Source: Tritrichomonas musculus (lineage: Eukaryota > Parabasalia > Tritrichomonadida > Tritrichomonadidae). Taken from it: DNA of 64,000 bases. Shown here piece after piece: positions 48,868-58,989 of the stretch; the first letter of the stretch is position 1; each line of letters begins with the position of its first letter. The notes beneath the pieces are model-generated. The model saw only the letters and a list, made by a program, of their open reading frames with translations. It made no database searches and had not been told where the DNA came from. The stretch is taken from contig JAPFFF010000001.1 of assembly GCA_039105265.1 (NCBI GenBank), positions 3,968,001 through 4,032,000 of the forward strand. Reading direction: 5' to 3'. A program made the position numbers and the translations under genes.

Positions 48868-51525
48868 TTAAGCATTTTCTATAGTTAAAAAGTCGCTATC
48901 TTTCTTTAGCCTATCTTCAATTAATTGCTTTTTACCTAATTTAATATTTCTATCCTCTTTTTCTTGTCTAACCTTCATCTCTTTGTTCATTATCCTAGTC
49001 AAATCTTCTTTGTCTTTCCTCTTTTTGATGTACATATACCAAAAGCCAAATCCAATTATAATGAATAATACTAAAACTCCAATAAGTGCTCCAACGATAG
49101 CAGCCATATTTTCACGTACCCAATCTTCCAAAGATTGGCTAATTCGATATTTGAAGGATATCAAAGCTACTCGATACATTTGAATAGAAGGTCCGGAAGC
49201 TGTTGTACTCAAATTAAGATCTACTCTAAGGCCGTCAACAGTGCAGGTTAGTGGACTTGAAGCGTAAACGCAAACAGGATTTCGTTCTACAGAAAAAGTT
49301 GCTGATACGACTCTTTGAATTGTTATTTGGTCGTTTGCATTATCAAAAGTCATATTAATTCCTACTAAAACTACCTCATAACAATCAATCAGTCCATCAT
49401 CTTCAGTATCTTCTTTGTTACAAAAAGTGCTTGCTTCATAAAAACAGTTTTCTTCGCTTAGAGTTCCGAACACGTAAGAAGAAGTATTCTCTTCCTCTTC
49501 TTCTTCATCATCCTCGATATAAATTGAATCAAGTCGAGTATCATTATTATTCAGTAAAAACTTTTTCAAAGCCGACTTTTTCAAAAAAGATTTTTTATTT
49601 TGTGTATTTTTTGAAATGTTTGTCTCATTTTCAATTGGAGGAATTTGATGTTCTGGACTGGTATTGAAATGAATCAAGCCGATTCCATTTGCATAATAGT
49701 TGGTATTGTAAAGAACAAGACGAAACCTAGGAGCCCAATTATCAATAACAGCTCGTAATTTGTCGACATAATCTAAATATAAGCAATCACTCCATTCCGG
49801 ATAATAAAAGGAGGGAAGAGCTCCTAGCGTTAAGCAAATAGAAAAGTAGTCTTCAGAAATATGTAGAATCGATCTTGGATCTGATTCTTCTAAAATGGTG
49901 AATATGCAAGATCCCATCTGAGCGCGAACTCTCCAAAGTCTATTATGAGATGACATCTCGTATTTGAGTTTATTTCGGTCATTAGGGTCAACTAAATTTA
50001 CAACGACACCTTGAGTTAAAATCACATTAATAAATTGCGGATGAAAAAAATCAGATATTAAAATGTTTCCGTCTCGAACTACATCTATCAATCTATAAAA
50101 ATATAAAATTTGATACAATGAAGATATCATTGGTTTAAACCTATTTCCATCTTTGTCAATTAAAAAATACTGAGGATCAAAGATCATTTGATTATAGTTC
50201 ATGGTTCGGGCTACATCTAAATCAATTGCAAACCCAGAATATGAATGATTCTTTAGATATTCGCTCACTGCAGTATTATCATATGTTATATTACTTGACC
50301 AAATCAGGTTATATGTATAATTTCCATCGGCTTCTTTTACTACTGAAAATTCATTGTTCTGAAAAGCAATTCCAAACATTCTCACTGTCATACAATCTGC
50401 ATAATGAGGGTATGTTTCATTGCTTGAGCAATTAATAATATCATTTGGCGTAATAGGTAATGTTATATTGAATTTAGGAATGGGTAAAAAAGTCTTCATT
50501 GGAGGGAATCCTTCGATAAGCTTTCCTCCCCACATATGTCGTTGGTAAAAAGATGTTATGCAAAAATCATCAGTTGATGATGGAGTTGCAATTGAGCCAT
50601 AATTGACTTCTGGTTCTGGAAGCATAAAAGAATCAATGAATTGGTTGTGCCATATTTCAAGTGCATCAGGAAAATTTGTTGATGAAGTTTCAATGATGAT
50701 GTAAGTAACTCGAAATGGTGGAACTGGATCTATGTCAATGCAATAGCCAATTTCACTTTTATCCTCTGATTCATATAATCTCCAGAGTTTCAAAGTTGAA
50801 TCAAAAATATTCATTCCAACAATTCTAGTTTCACTTGAAATAATTGGGATGGTTGTAAATTCAAATGAAGCGGTTCTTTCTCCAAAAATTTGATTATACG
50901 GATTGAAGGTTGAAGGGATTTTGTGTGGTGAGTTTACATGAATAGTATGTAATTCGATTTTTCCAATACTGCTATTAAGAAATAACTCACAAAAAACAGC
51001 TTTGGTTTGTCCTATTACTGGATATTGTTGAGTCATAGAAATGTCAGAATAAAAAGGTGAGCGATATGCAATGATTATTGGTAATGAAAAATTGATATTC
51101 GTTTTACCATTGTTCTTTAGTGTAATATTGGCAGACACTTTTTTTAGGTCAGAAGATGTTGAATAATTGTCGAAATTGCCAAGCCCGATTTCATATGTAT
51201 TGTTTAGAGTTGATAATGCGCAAGTCGCCGATATTAATGATTGATTCTGGTCATTTAAGCATTGGAAATAAAAAAAATTATAAACTTGTGTTGAATCTAT
51301 TTGAAAAGTAAATTCTATTTTTGCACTTTCGCCGCTACTAAGAGTGGTATAATTTGTTTCTTGCTCGTGAGCAGAACTTGAACTCGAAAAGATCCAATTG
51401 CCAAAGAAAGGAAGATCTATACTCAATGGATCAACAACCCCTAAAGGATTATCAATGAATCTCCATGAAAAAAGTGCTGTTTTAGGATCAACTTCTGTTA
51501 AACATAGTAAAGTTAATATTAGCAT
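48868..51525 (-). CDS. Type I membrane glycoprotein, possibly hydrolase-like ectodomain
   Basis: 885 residues. A short hydrophobic start (MLILTLLCLTEV) is a probable signal peptide. A large ectodomain (about 13-800) carries many N-glycosylation sites (NYT, NCS, NET, NIT, NHS). It is followed by an acidic run (about 665-675), one membrane helix near 803-822 (VGALIGVLVLFIIIGFGFW) and a basic cytoplasmic tail of about 60 residues. Segments such as YSGFAIDLDVARTMN and ILISDFFHPQFINVILTQG recall glycoside-hydrolase barrels, but I cannot confirm a family or catalytic residues. Expected at the cell surface or in a secretory/lysosomal membrane. A 3.55-kb transposon nest begins only 22 bp upstream of the ATG, so its promoter must be unusual or lost. 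Confidence 0.82.
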   Translation of the reverse strand: MLILTLLCLTEVDPKTALFSWRFIDNPLGVVDPLSIDLPFFGNWIFSSSSSAHEQETNYTTLSSGESAKIEFTFQIDSTQVYNFFYFQCLNDQNQSLISATCALSTLNNTYEIGLGNFDNYSTSSDLKKVSANITLKNNGKTNINFSLPIIIAYRSPFYSDISMTQQYPVIGQTKAVFCELFLNSSIGKIELHTIHVNSPHKIPSTFNPYNQIFGERTASFEFTTIPIISSETRIVGMNIFDSTLKLWRLYESEDKSEIGYCIDIDPVPPFRVTYIIIETSSTNFPDALEIWHNQFIDSFMLPEPEVNYGSIATPSSTDDFCITSFYQRHMWGGKLIEGFPPMKTFLPIPKFNITLPITPNDIINCSSNETYPHYADCMTVRMFGIAFQNNEFSVVKEADGNYTYNLIWSSNITYDNTAVSEYLKNHSYSGFAIDLDVARTMNYNQMIFDPQYFLIDKDGNRFKPMISSLYQILYFYRLIDVVRDGNILISDFFHPQFINVILTQGVVVNLVDPNDRNKLKYEMSSHNRLWRVRAQMGSCIFTILEESDPRSILHISEDYFSICLTLGALPSFYYPEWSDCLYLDYVDKLRAVIDNWAPRFRLVLYNTNYYANGIGLIHFNTSPEHQIPPIENETNISKNTQNKKSFLKKSALKKFLLNNNDTRLDSIYIEDDEEEEEENTSSYVFGTLSEENCFYEASTFCNKEDTEDDGLIDCYEVVLVGINMTFDNANDQITIQRVVSATFSVERNPVCVYASSPLTCTVDGLRVDLNLSTTASGPSIQMYRVALISFKYRISQSLEDWVRENMAAIVGALIGVLVLFIIIGFGFWYMYIKKRKDKEDLTRIMNKEMKVRQEKEDRNIKLGKKQLIEDRLKKDSDFLTIENA

Positions 51526-52793
51526 ATGGAATTTTATTTTCTGTGCTACAGTAAGGTTTCAAAATTGGAAAACGTTTCAAAATAGGAAAATCGACTTTTT
51601 GAGAAAAAAATTTATCTTCAAAAATAAGATAAATACATTGGTAGAAAACTTAAAAATTCGATATTTACGACTCTCAAAGCATCTTGTCTTTTTTTTATCT
51701 TGTTATGTAGATAATCAGTAGATCAAGGTTTTCAAGTTTATATTGTCATGTCAATTATAAATGAAAAATATATCTTTGACTCAAAAATTCTCTCATTTGC
51801 TTTTGCAAGCTTGCAAAATTTCAATTTACATTTTTTATATTTTTTATCGCTATTCATGCTGTTTTATAAACTTTTTTTTATTTCTGATTGCTTTTACATG
51901 AATATATTATATTTTTTAAAATTTCTATTTGTTAATATTATGTATGAAATTCCTGATATCTTATTTCATCTTTTTAAATATGTTTCATTTTAAATGTTTT
52001 AACATTTTATTACAAATTTGAGCTTGGTTTTTCTATTTCGTTAAATGTGGAATTAGCAATTGAGAAATTGGAGTGAACAAAATTATGACAATTGAGATAT
52101 TTAAAGTAATTTTAGTAATTTCATGATTAATTTGAATTCATTAGACACTATTTTTTATTTTTATTTTTTTTTTTTTTTTTTTTCCTGATCTAATGATAAT
52201 ATTATTATTTTTTGAAAAAATGTTTATATATAAAAGAATAGACTTTTATCGATGATTTATACTAAAATGAATTTGCTAAACATTTTAGCAATACTGTTGA
52301 TAATAAGCAAAAAATATACAAAAAACTGTATAGTCCTAGCACGAGAAAATTTTCATTTTTACACGAGAAAAAAATTTTTTTTTGATAATTATGATCAACT
52401 TTTTCAGAAGGGAAAAAATTTTGTTTGGAAAAAAAATTGATTTTTCAATTAAAGTTTTTTAACCGAAGATAAAATTTCAAAATTTTAATAAAAAAAAATT
52501 TATTCCGAAAACGGTTTTTAATGAAGAAAAAATAATGCACAAATAACGAAAAAATAGTATGTCAAAAAAACTAGAAATTTCATCAAAAAAATCAAAACAA
52601 AAAAACTTATTCTAATAATATAATGACTAAAGAAAAATGTTCTGAGCAAATTTTTTATAATTAAAATGATTTGTTAATCATACAAAATCTTTTTTTGGAT
52701 TTAAAAAAAGGTATAACATTATGGTTCTGACTTTTAATAATAGAGATTTGGATATAAAATTGAAGAATTTTTTAATATAAATGATGAAGAAGT

Positions 52794-52950
52794 ATTTATT
52801 AATGTAATTGATGATGGAGTATTTGTTAATGTAATTGATGATTAAATGCTTATTAATGTATTTGATAATTGAGTATTTATTAATGCATTTGATGATTAAG
52901 AATTTATTAATATAATTGATGATTGAGTTTTCATTAATGTATTTTATAGT
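52794..52950 (+). pseudogene. Decayed 27-bp (nine-codon) repeat, FINVIDDG-type
   Basis: About 5.5 tandem 27-bp units starting ATTTATTAATGTAATTGATG. One plus-strand frame reads VFINVIDDG-like peptides in every unit, broken by in-frame stops. The codon-length period and conserved peptide show an old coding repeat that has lost function, probably carried within element B. The family is unknown. Confidence 0.5.
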
Positions 52951-53182
52951 AAAACTGTTTTTGATATACTAGAAACTTGTTAAATTACTTTATATATAAA
53001 TTATAACCCTGTTGAATTTAAGGAAAATGTTGATTTTATAGGAAAATCTGACAGAAACCGTTTATTTTTTAAAGACATTTTTGATCATTTTGAACTCAGT
53101 ATAAAAAATATAAATAAATTTAATACACAAAAATATTATAAATTCCATTATTAATATAATTATAAGAACAAAATCAACTTTC

Positions 53183-54204
53183 AACTAATTTTCAAGAGAA
53201 TAATAAGATGATTATCGATTTTATTAATTTTAATATTTTGTGTTAAGAACCAGACAATCTAATTGTAATATGAAAAACAATGGTTTTAAGAGCTGATTTT
53301 CATATTAAAATCTTTACAAATCAAATTCTTTACCTTTTTATATTTTGTACGTTTAATATTTTTTTTTTTTATAAAGCACCAACAAGATCAATTCCAAATT
53401 CTAAATTATTTAATACTCAAATTATTATAAACTAAATCAAATACAACCAGATTCTATATCATGTATGTAGCAGTAAGAGATAAGAATTTCAAGATAAGAG
53501 TGATTATCAGATTATTAAGAAGTTTCAAAAATCAAATAAAGCTCTTGCTAGCATTTCCTATCAATGCTTTTAAAGATGATAGAATATGATATAGACATTT
53601 TTTACAAATCAGTTTTGAATCAAAGTAATTCCATTCTTATAAGTAATGCTTACAAATAATCGAAAATTCTGAAGTTTTATAAACAATTTTCAATTGTTAT
53701 CTGGTCTAAAATCTATCAAAATATTATATCAAAAGCATCATTAAATTCATACAAAAGAAAAGCATTTGAAATAGATAATGCCAATGTATACATGTATATA
53801 AGCATTCTTTAAAAAAGAACGAGATTCCAATAATCAATCAAAACAATTCAATAAAAGAGCTCAAAATCATTGGCATTATCTATTTTTCAATGCATATATT
53901 TCACACCAAGTATTTAAATTTAATATTTGAAAAAAGAAATTTAGAAATGGTTTATATTAAAAAATGAATATTCATAAATAAATCATCGAAATATTTTTGC
54001 ATTCGTATTTGAAAAAATTTGATGGAGTTTTTATAATGAAAAAAAAAAAAAAAGAGAAAATAAAGGCCTGAACCTATTTGGTAAAAAAAATCGCCCTAAA
54101 ATCCATTTTATATCAAGAAACTAATTGTATTGGTTGGTTTTTAACACAAAATATTAAAATTAATAAAATCGATATTATCATATTTATTCTCTTGAAAATT
54201 AGTT
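53183..54204. mobile_element. Nested inverted-repeat element C
   Basis: AACTAATTTTCAAGAGAATA at 53183 is repeated inverted at the right, ending at 54204. The arms match over about 80 bp, including the block ending TTAATATTTTGTGTTAA, with small differences. There is no clear target duplication and no coding frame. It is probably another non-autonomous insertion, or an inner part of B. Confidence 0.65.
53761..53893. repeat. Short inverted repeat D at the heart of the nest
   Basis: AATAGATAATGCCAATG (53770-53786) and its reverse complement starting at 53868 are perfect; weaker matching extends to 53761 and 53893. It may be a small foldback element or the core of C. Confidence 0.6.
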
Positions 54205-55105
54205 AAAAATTTATGGGTGTCATATTATATATTCATTTCATAATATATATATTACTTTTTTATGAATTCTACATATAAATATGAATATATTATATTAATT
54301 CTGAATATTTAAATTTAATGGAAAAACATTTCTTACTCATGAGTAAAAGCCCATTTTCGCTTGTAAAATCAAGAATTTATTATAAATGAAATTTGATGTA
54401 AAAATGCTTTTTTTTTTGGCAAAAATGATGAGATTAAAAAATCAAATACTTCCTGTTTTTGTTTTTATGATTATTTTTTAAATATTTGTGCCTGAACTTT
54501 CATTTTTTTCTCTAAAACCGCTTTCGCCTCACACTTTAGTTAATTCGTAGCATCAAAAACCGTTTTCATGAAAAATTTTTTTAATAAAATTTTGATTTTT
54601 TTTTCTGCGCGATAAAATTTTTTCATGAATTTTTCTATATTTTTATTGAAAATTTGAATGGAAATAAAGAATTTTTATTTTTTTCTCGTGTAAAAATGAA
54701 AATTTTCTCGTGCTAGGACTATAATTAAGTTTTGTCTTTTTCTTTTCGCTAAAAAATTTGTCCATAAAAATATGAATAACAAATTAATTAGATATCTTGA
54801 AAATGAAAAAAATTCCTTAAAGAAACAAATCTACACGCTGTTTTAAAGATAGCATTCATACCTATAGCATATCAAATCGAAATTGAAACGAATTTAATGG
54901 ATAATCAATCATCTGAAAAATTTATGGAAAAACTCCTATCATTCAAAAAGTCGATTTTCCACTTATAAAACACTATAAATGGAAAATCCAAATTTGAATT
55001 AAATTCGTTATTTTGACTTTTATTTTAAATTCATTTTAATCGTTTTCTATGAAAAAGTAGATTTTCCTCTTTTGAAACGTTTTTGAATTTTACAACCTTA
55101 CTGTA

Positions 55106-55611
55106 CCAATTCTAATAATAACAGAAATATTTTCCACAATATTTCGTTTTATAATAAAAAATTTTTAAATATTTGTATTGATTAATAATATAAATATAAA
55201 ATATAATATAAATAAAGAAATATTTAATTAAAAAATAAATACTTTCAAGAGATAAAAGTGATTCTAAAAATAATAAGTTTTTAATAAAAAAAAAAATATT
55301 TTTATCCATTTATCTTCTGAAATTCAACGTATTATGATGCTTGCGTATTTTATTTATATTTATTATTATATAATAATATAGCTCTTAAGATTATAAAAGA
55401 AATTATAGGGAAGGGAGTTTTTAAAACTGCATATTTGATTAAAGTTAACGCGTTTGAGATTTCTCTGCTTTAATAACAATAAAAAAATTTCTCTGCTTTA
55501 ATAACTCAATAAAAAAATTATAAAATTATAAAATAATTATTATTTATTAGATCACATGAAGAATAAAAAACGAATAAAACAACATTTTCAATTATTTTCC
55601 GATTTTAATAT
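55106..55611. other. AT-rich region between the transposon nest and the next gene
   Basis: 506 bp, very AT-rich. A near duplicate of TTTCTCTGCTTTAATAAC occurs twice near 55460 and 55488. No gene is seen. Confidence 0.4.
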
Positions 55612-57843
55612 TTAAGTACGACTTGATTTTGAGATAACTGCTGGCATATTACTTTTGTTTTCCAAAATAACTTTTTTACCTTTTATTAAGTCGAAAACAC
55701 CTGATTTTTTAATTATAAATTCTTTTCCATTTGTTAAAATTGTTATTTCACCTTCATCCACGTAATATCTGTAGCTTTTCTTTATAGCTATGCATTCAAG
55801 TTGATGATTTGGCAAAATTGTCTTGGATTTTTGGGTTTTAGGTGAGCGTGGTGCTTTAAATTTATCATCTAATTCTTTTATCCTTCGCTCTTCTTCTTCT
55901 TTCATGATTTTAGAATAAACATCATCTTTCATACGATAGCCCCTAATTCTACTATTTGGGCTTGTTAATGGAAACTTAGAAAAAGGTTTATTTGATGACA
56001 ATTGTGCTTCTGTAGTAGAAGTATTAGTGATTTCTTCGCCTTTATTATTATTTATATCATGCTCGTTTTGTGGAGCGGCGTCGGATTGTTTAGGATTGCT
56101 TGGTACAAATACTTTGTCTGTTTGAGGAATTGGAATGTAGTGGGGCTTGATATCATTTTCCTGATTTGATTTTTCTTCAATGATTCTGAATTTCAAATTT
56201 ACTGAATTTGGTGGTGTAGATATTGTCTGAGATGAATTTGATGGTGGTGATTGAAAATGAATTGGTTTTTCAGTTTGTTTTTCGATGTAAGTTTCTGGCT
56301 GATTTTCTTGAGTTTTATTTGAAATTTGAAGCGATGATGGAGGAACATCTTTGGTTTCTATAGATTTTTGCAGATTATGTTCGACTTCGGGTGAGTCATT
56401 TGATAATTTTTCTGGAACAAAGATTTTGCTTGTTTGAGAAGTTGAAGAAAAAATTGTATTATTATTTGTATTATTTAAATTCTGATTCTTTAACGAATCT
56501 GGAGATGTGTATATTTTTTCAGGACGACTAGATGCGGGAGATTGGAATTTTATTATATTTTCAGACTGGTTTTGGATTGAAATTTCTGATTTGCTTTCTT
56601 GTTGATTAGGAAGCTCATTTTGCGATGAATGTTTTGTTTGCTGTAAATTCATTGGAACAAAAACTTTAACTGATTCTGGTATCAAAATATTTTGAGATTC
56701 TTTTTGATTATCTTCAACGATCCTAAACTTATGTTTTTTAACATTTGCGCCATCCAAATCATTTTCATATTTACTGTATTTTGTGTTTGAATTTGTATTC
56801 ATTTCCACTTTAGTTGGGTTTGAGATAAAATTCTTTGAGATTTCACTTTGGTTTTTCTTTTCGATTATAGTTTTATTATTAATTTGATAATAAGGAATGT
56901 TTTTTATACTAATAAGTTCATAAAATGAAGCATCTTCTTTATTTTGAGCGTCAATTAAAGATGGATCAAAACGCGGAGACCTAAAAAACTTTGACGGCGT
57001 TGAATTTGTAGAAAAGTACTGGCTGATATTGATATCATTTGTGATAAACTCTGAGGAATCTTTTTCTAAAAAATTATTCTCATCTAATTGGTTATCATCG
57101 TTAATAATATTATTTGAATCATTAGTGTCGTTATTCGTATCATTGGCTGTATGAACAAAATCATCTCTATTTTTAGAATAGCTTTCGTGGTCATTTTTAA
57201 TTAGATCTTCATTGTTGATTATTTTTATATCATTTGTATTAGATTGATGGTCTTCTTTTTGATTATTTTCAAATTGGTCTGTTGTTGTTTTTCTCCATGA
57301 ATGAATTATATCAAGGTTTAAAACTTTTTGAATGGCTTCAATTGTTTGACGCGAACACGGGGATGCCATTTTTCCAGAAACAACTCTGGGAGTTGAAAAT
57401 ACAGATGAAGAATAAGGATTTTTTTTATTGTTAGGGGTTTTTAGCAAATTGAGAGAAAATGTTTTGTTTGACGGTGAAGGTGAAGGAAACCCTATACCTT
57501 TTGGCTCTTTAGGAGTTTGAAAAGTATCTTGACGTAAATCTCTCCTTTTTGGTGTTTCAAATACTGGAGGATTCTTTTTTTCGTTTTGCAAGCCTGATGA
57601 AGATTTAAAAGAATCAACCTGCTTTTCTCCAATCGAAATTTCTGATTTAGAAGATGTGATTTCATTTATTGCAGTAGGTGGTGTTTCAATAAATTGATTT
57701 GAATTGATATTTGGAGTAGAATCTTTTAATTCTGGTGTTGAAAGTGTTGAAAACCTAGAGCTTTTAACAGCAGATCCAAATATAGAGTCTTCTAAATTTG
57801 AATCAATTGACCATGCGGAGGAAAGAGAAGAATTATATTGCAT
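55612..57843 (-). CDS. Ser/Asn-rich protein with CENP-C/Mif2-like cupin tail
   Basis: 743 residues from the ATG at 57843. Most of the chain is disordered, rich in Ser, Asn, Pro and Lys, with TP and SP sites (STPRV, FETPKRRD, FQTPKEPKG) that look like CDK targets. A block KFRI(V/I)E followed by (K/D)VFVP recurs (about residues 371 and 553), and KIFVPEKL is a third relative. The last 65 residues (YYVDEGEITILTNGKEFIIK, then GVFDLIKGKKVILENKS) resemble the CENP-C/Mif2 dimerising cupin: Y-V-EG-V-V-ING, then G-F-VP-GN-Y-IEN. An RIRGYR segment before it could be a relic CENP-C motif. If so it is an inner kinetochore protein; this is an inference from one short domain. Two TCATTCAATT initiator-like motifs lie just upstream. 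Confidence 0.8.
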   Translation of the reverse strand: MQYNSSLSSAWSIDSNLEDSIFGSAVKSSRFSTLSTPELKDSTPNINSNQFIETPPTAINEITSSKSEISIGEKQVDSFKSSSGLQNEKKNPPVFETPKRRDLRQDTFQTPKEPKGIGFPSPSPSNKTFSLNLLKTPNNKKNPYSSSVFSTPRVVSGKMASPCSRQTIEAIQKVLNLDIIHSWRKTTTDQFENNQKEDHQSNTNDIKIINNEDLIKNDHESYSKNRDDFVHTANDTNNDTNDSNNIINDDNQLDENNFLEKDSSEFITNDINISQYFSTNSTPSKFFRSPRFDPSLIDAQNKEDASFYELISIKNIPYYQINNKTIIEKKNQSEISKNFISNPTKVEMNTNSNTKYSKYENDLDGANVKKHKFRIVEDNQKESQNILIPESVKVFVPMNLQQTKHSSQNELPNQQESKSEISIQNQSENIIKFQSPASSRPEKIYTSPDSLKNQNLNNTNNNTIFSSTSQTSKIFVPEKLSNDSPEVEHNLQKSIETKDVPPSSLQISNKTQENQPETYIEKQTEKPIHFQSPPSNSSQTISTPPNSVNLKFRIIEEKSNQENDIKPHYIPIPQTDKVFVPSNPKQSDAAPQNEHDINNNKGEEITNTSTTEAQLSSNKPFSKFPLTSPNSRIRGYRMKDDVYSKIMKEEEERRIKELDDKFKAPRSPKTQKSKTILPNHQLECIAIKKSYRYYVDEGEITILTNGKEFIIKKSGVFDLIKGKKVILENKSNMPAVISKSSRT

Positions 57844-57855
57844 AAGAATTTTAAA

Positions 57856-57865
57856 AATTGAATGA
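57856..57865 (-). promoter_or_regulatory. Initiator-like TCATTCAATT
   Basis: The motif fits the trichomonad initiator and would give a 20-nt leader for the gene starting at 57843. A second TCATTCAA lies about 15 bp further upstream, and a TCATTCAATTTTG is found about 45 bp upstream of the ATG at 60645. Confidence 0.4.
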
Positions 57866-58222
57866 AAAAATTGAATGATACAGAATTAGAATCTATAGTA
57901 AACGGTATTTTATAGAAAAAGTGAGTGATTGATGCAAAATCTTTGAAATTTTCCAGAAATCATAAATTTAATATCCCAATAATATATGCAAAAATTATAA
58001 ATAAATATGAGATATTTATACCTAAATTTATTTTTAAAGATATAAGAGAAAAATAAAAAAATGAAAAAATATTAAACAATCAAATATGTTATTTGTCCAA
58101 ATTTCAATTATATTCCTATTTTATGATTAATGATATGGCCATATTTTAGGTAATATCATTAAATCCTATATAATTTTCTCAGGAAAAAGCCAAGTTTAAA
58201 AATTTTGAATTAATAAACGTAA
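57866..58222. other. Divergent promoter region, AT-rich
   Basis: Lies between the minus gene at 57843 and the plus gene at 58232. No coding frame or repeat is seen. Confidence 0.4.
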
Positions 58223-58228
58223 TCATTC
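58223..58228 (+). promoter_or_regulatory. Initiator-like TCATTC for the gene at 58232
   Basis: TCATTC with +1 at 58225 would give a 7-nt leader, within the range described for trichomonads. It is the tightest initiator-to-ATG spacing in the window. Confidence 0.4.
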
Positions 58229-58231
58229 TCA

Positions 58232-58690
58232 ATGTCTTCAAGTTCTTCAGATGATTTTCAGCCACCAGAGTACATCAGAAACGCACCAATTATAAGTAAC
58301 AACAAATCAAATAATATGGATTCATTATATTTGGATTATTTTGGTGGAATGAAGAACTCATCTGGGAATTATGCAGATAGTCAACAATATAAGTCCAATC
58401 CATTTGATTCAAGTGAATCTCTTAATATATATGCAAAGCATACTGTTACACCATTGTTCTCAACGAAAAATAAATATTATAAAGATCGTTTCCGGCACTC
58501 TTATCCAAATAATGCATTTATTCGTAAGGCAAAAGAATTAAAATCATTTATAATGTCCGAAACAGAAAGGCTAGCTAATCAAGATACACGGTTCTGCTTG
58601 GGAGCGAACCTTCTCCAAGAAGTTGAATGTCTTGGAAGTTCACCCAATTGCAGTATTCGTAGAAGAATGATGAAAATGGGCTTGTTATAA
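58232..58690 (+). CDS. Small hypothetical protein
   Basis: 152 residues from an ATG. The N-terminal two thirds are Ser/Asn/Tyr-rich and probably disordered. The C-terminal part (KAKELKSFIMSETERLANQD, then CLGANLLQEVECLGSSPNCS and a basic end RRRMMKMG) is more ordered. No membrane segment or signal peptide. I do not recognise a family. Support comes from a coherent frame, a good initiator context and coding-like composition. Confidence 0.65.
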   Translation: MSSSSSDDFQPPEYIRNAPIISNNKSNNMDSLYLDYFGGMKNSSGNYADSQQYKSNPFDSSESLNIYAKHTVTPLFSTKNKYYKDRFRHSYPNNAFIRKAKELKSFIMSETERLANQDTRFCLGANLLQEVECLGSSPNCSIRRRMMKMGLL

Positions 58691-58989
58691 AATGTTACTA
58701 TTATAATTAATACTGTCTTTAATTAAATTGGTAAATATATTTGGTCAAATATTGTTTAATTTTAATCGTTAAATTTTAAAATTTTCTTTGTTCAAGAAGT
58801 TGATTGTTCAAGAAGTTGATTCGATGCATTTGAAAAGATCTTAAAATAGATTTTTCTTTTCATAATTCAATAGATTTCTTATGCATTAATTAAGATATAT
58901 CATTTGATACCATCTTCATGGTTATAATATCATTCATTTTAAAAATTTACAATTTTCCATCATATTTTCAAAATATGAACCTTAATATT

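Larger units (their letters stand above)
52331..54721. mobile_element. Nested element B with 47-bp perfect inverted repeats
   Basis: TAGTCCTAGCACGAG at 52331 and its reverse complement ending at 54721 are flanked by TA. The arms are identical for about 47 bp and each contains two CACGAGAAAA copies 24 bp apart. Better-conserved arms than element A fit a later insertion into A. It encloses a decayed 27-bp coding repeat and further inverted repeats. Confidence 0.75.
51549..55103. mobile_element. Old TA-flanked DNA element (outer element A), 3.55 kb with insertions
   Basis: CAGTAAGGTT at 51549 and its inverted copy ending CCTTACTG at 55103 are flanked by TA (51547-51548 and 55104-55105). The arms match over about 55 bp with several mismatches, so the copy is old. 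TA target and a CAGT end fit the Tc1/mariner superfamily. No transposase frame is seen, so it is non-autonomous or gutted. Further inverted-repeat elements are nested inside it. It sits immediately upstream of the membrane-protein gene that starts at 51525. Confidence 0.75.

Noticed and set aside
51748-52440. Phe/Leu-rich frames in the left part of element A
   Set aside because: Composition is that of translated AT-rich DNA; no transposase motif is present.
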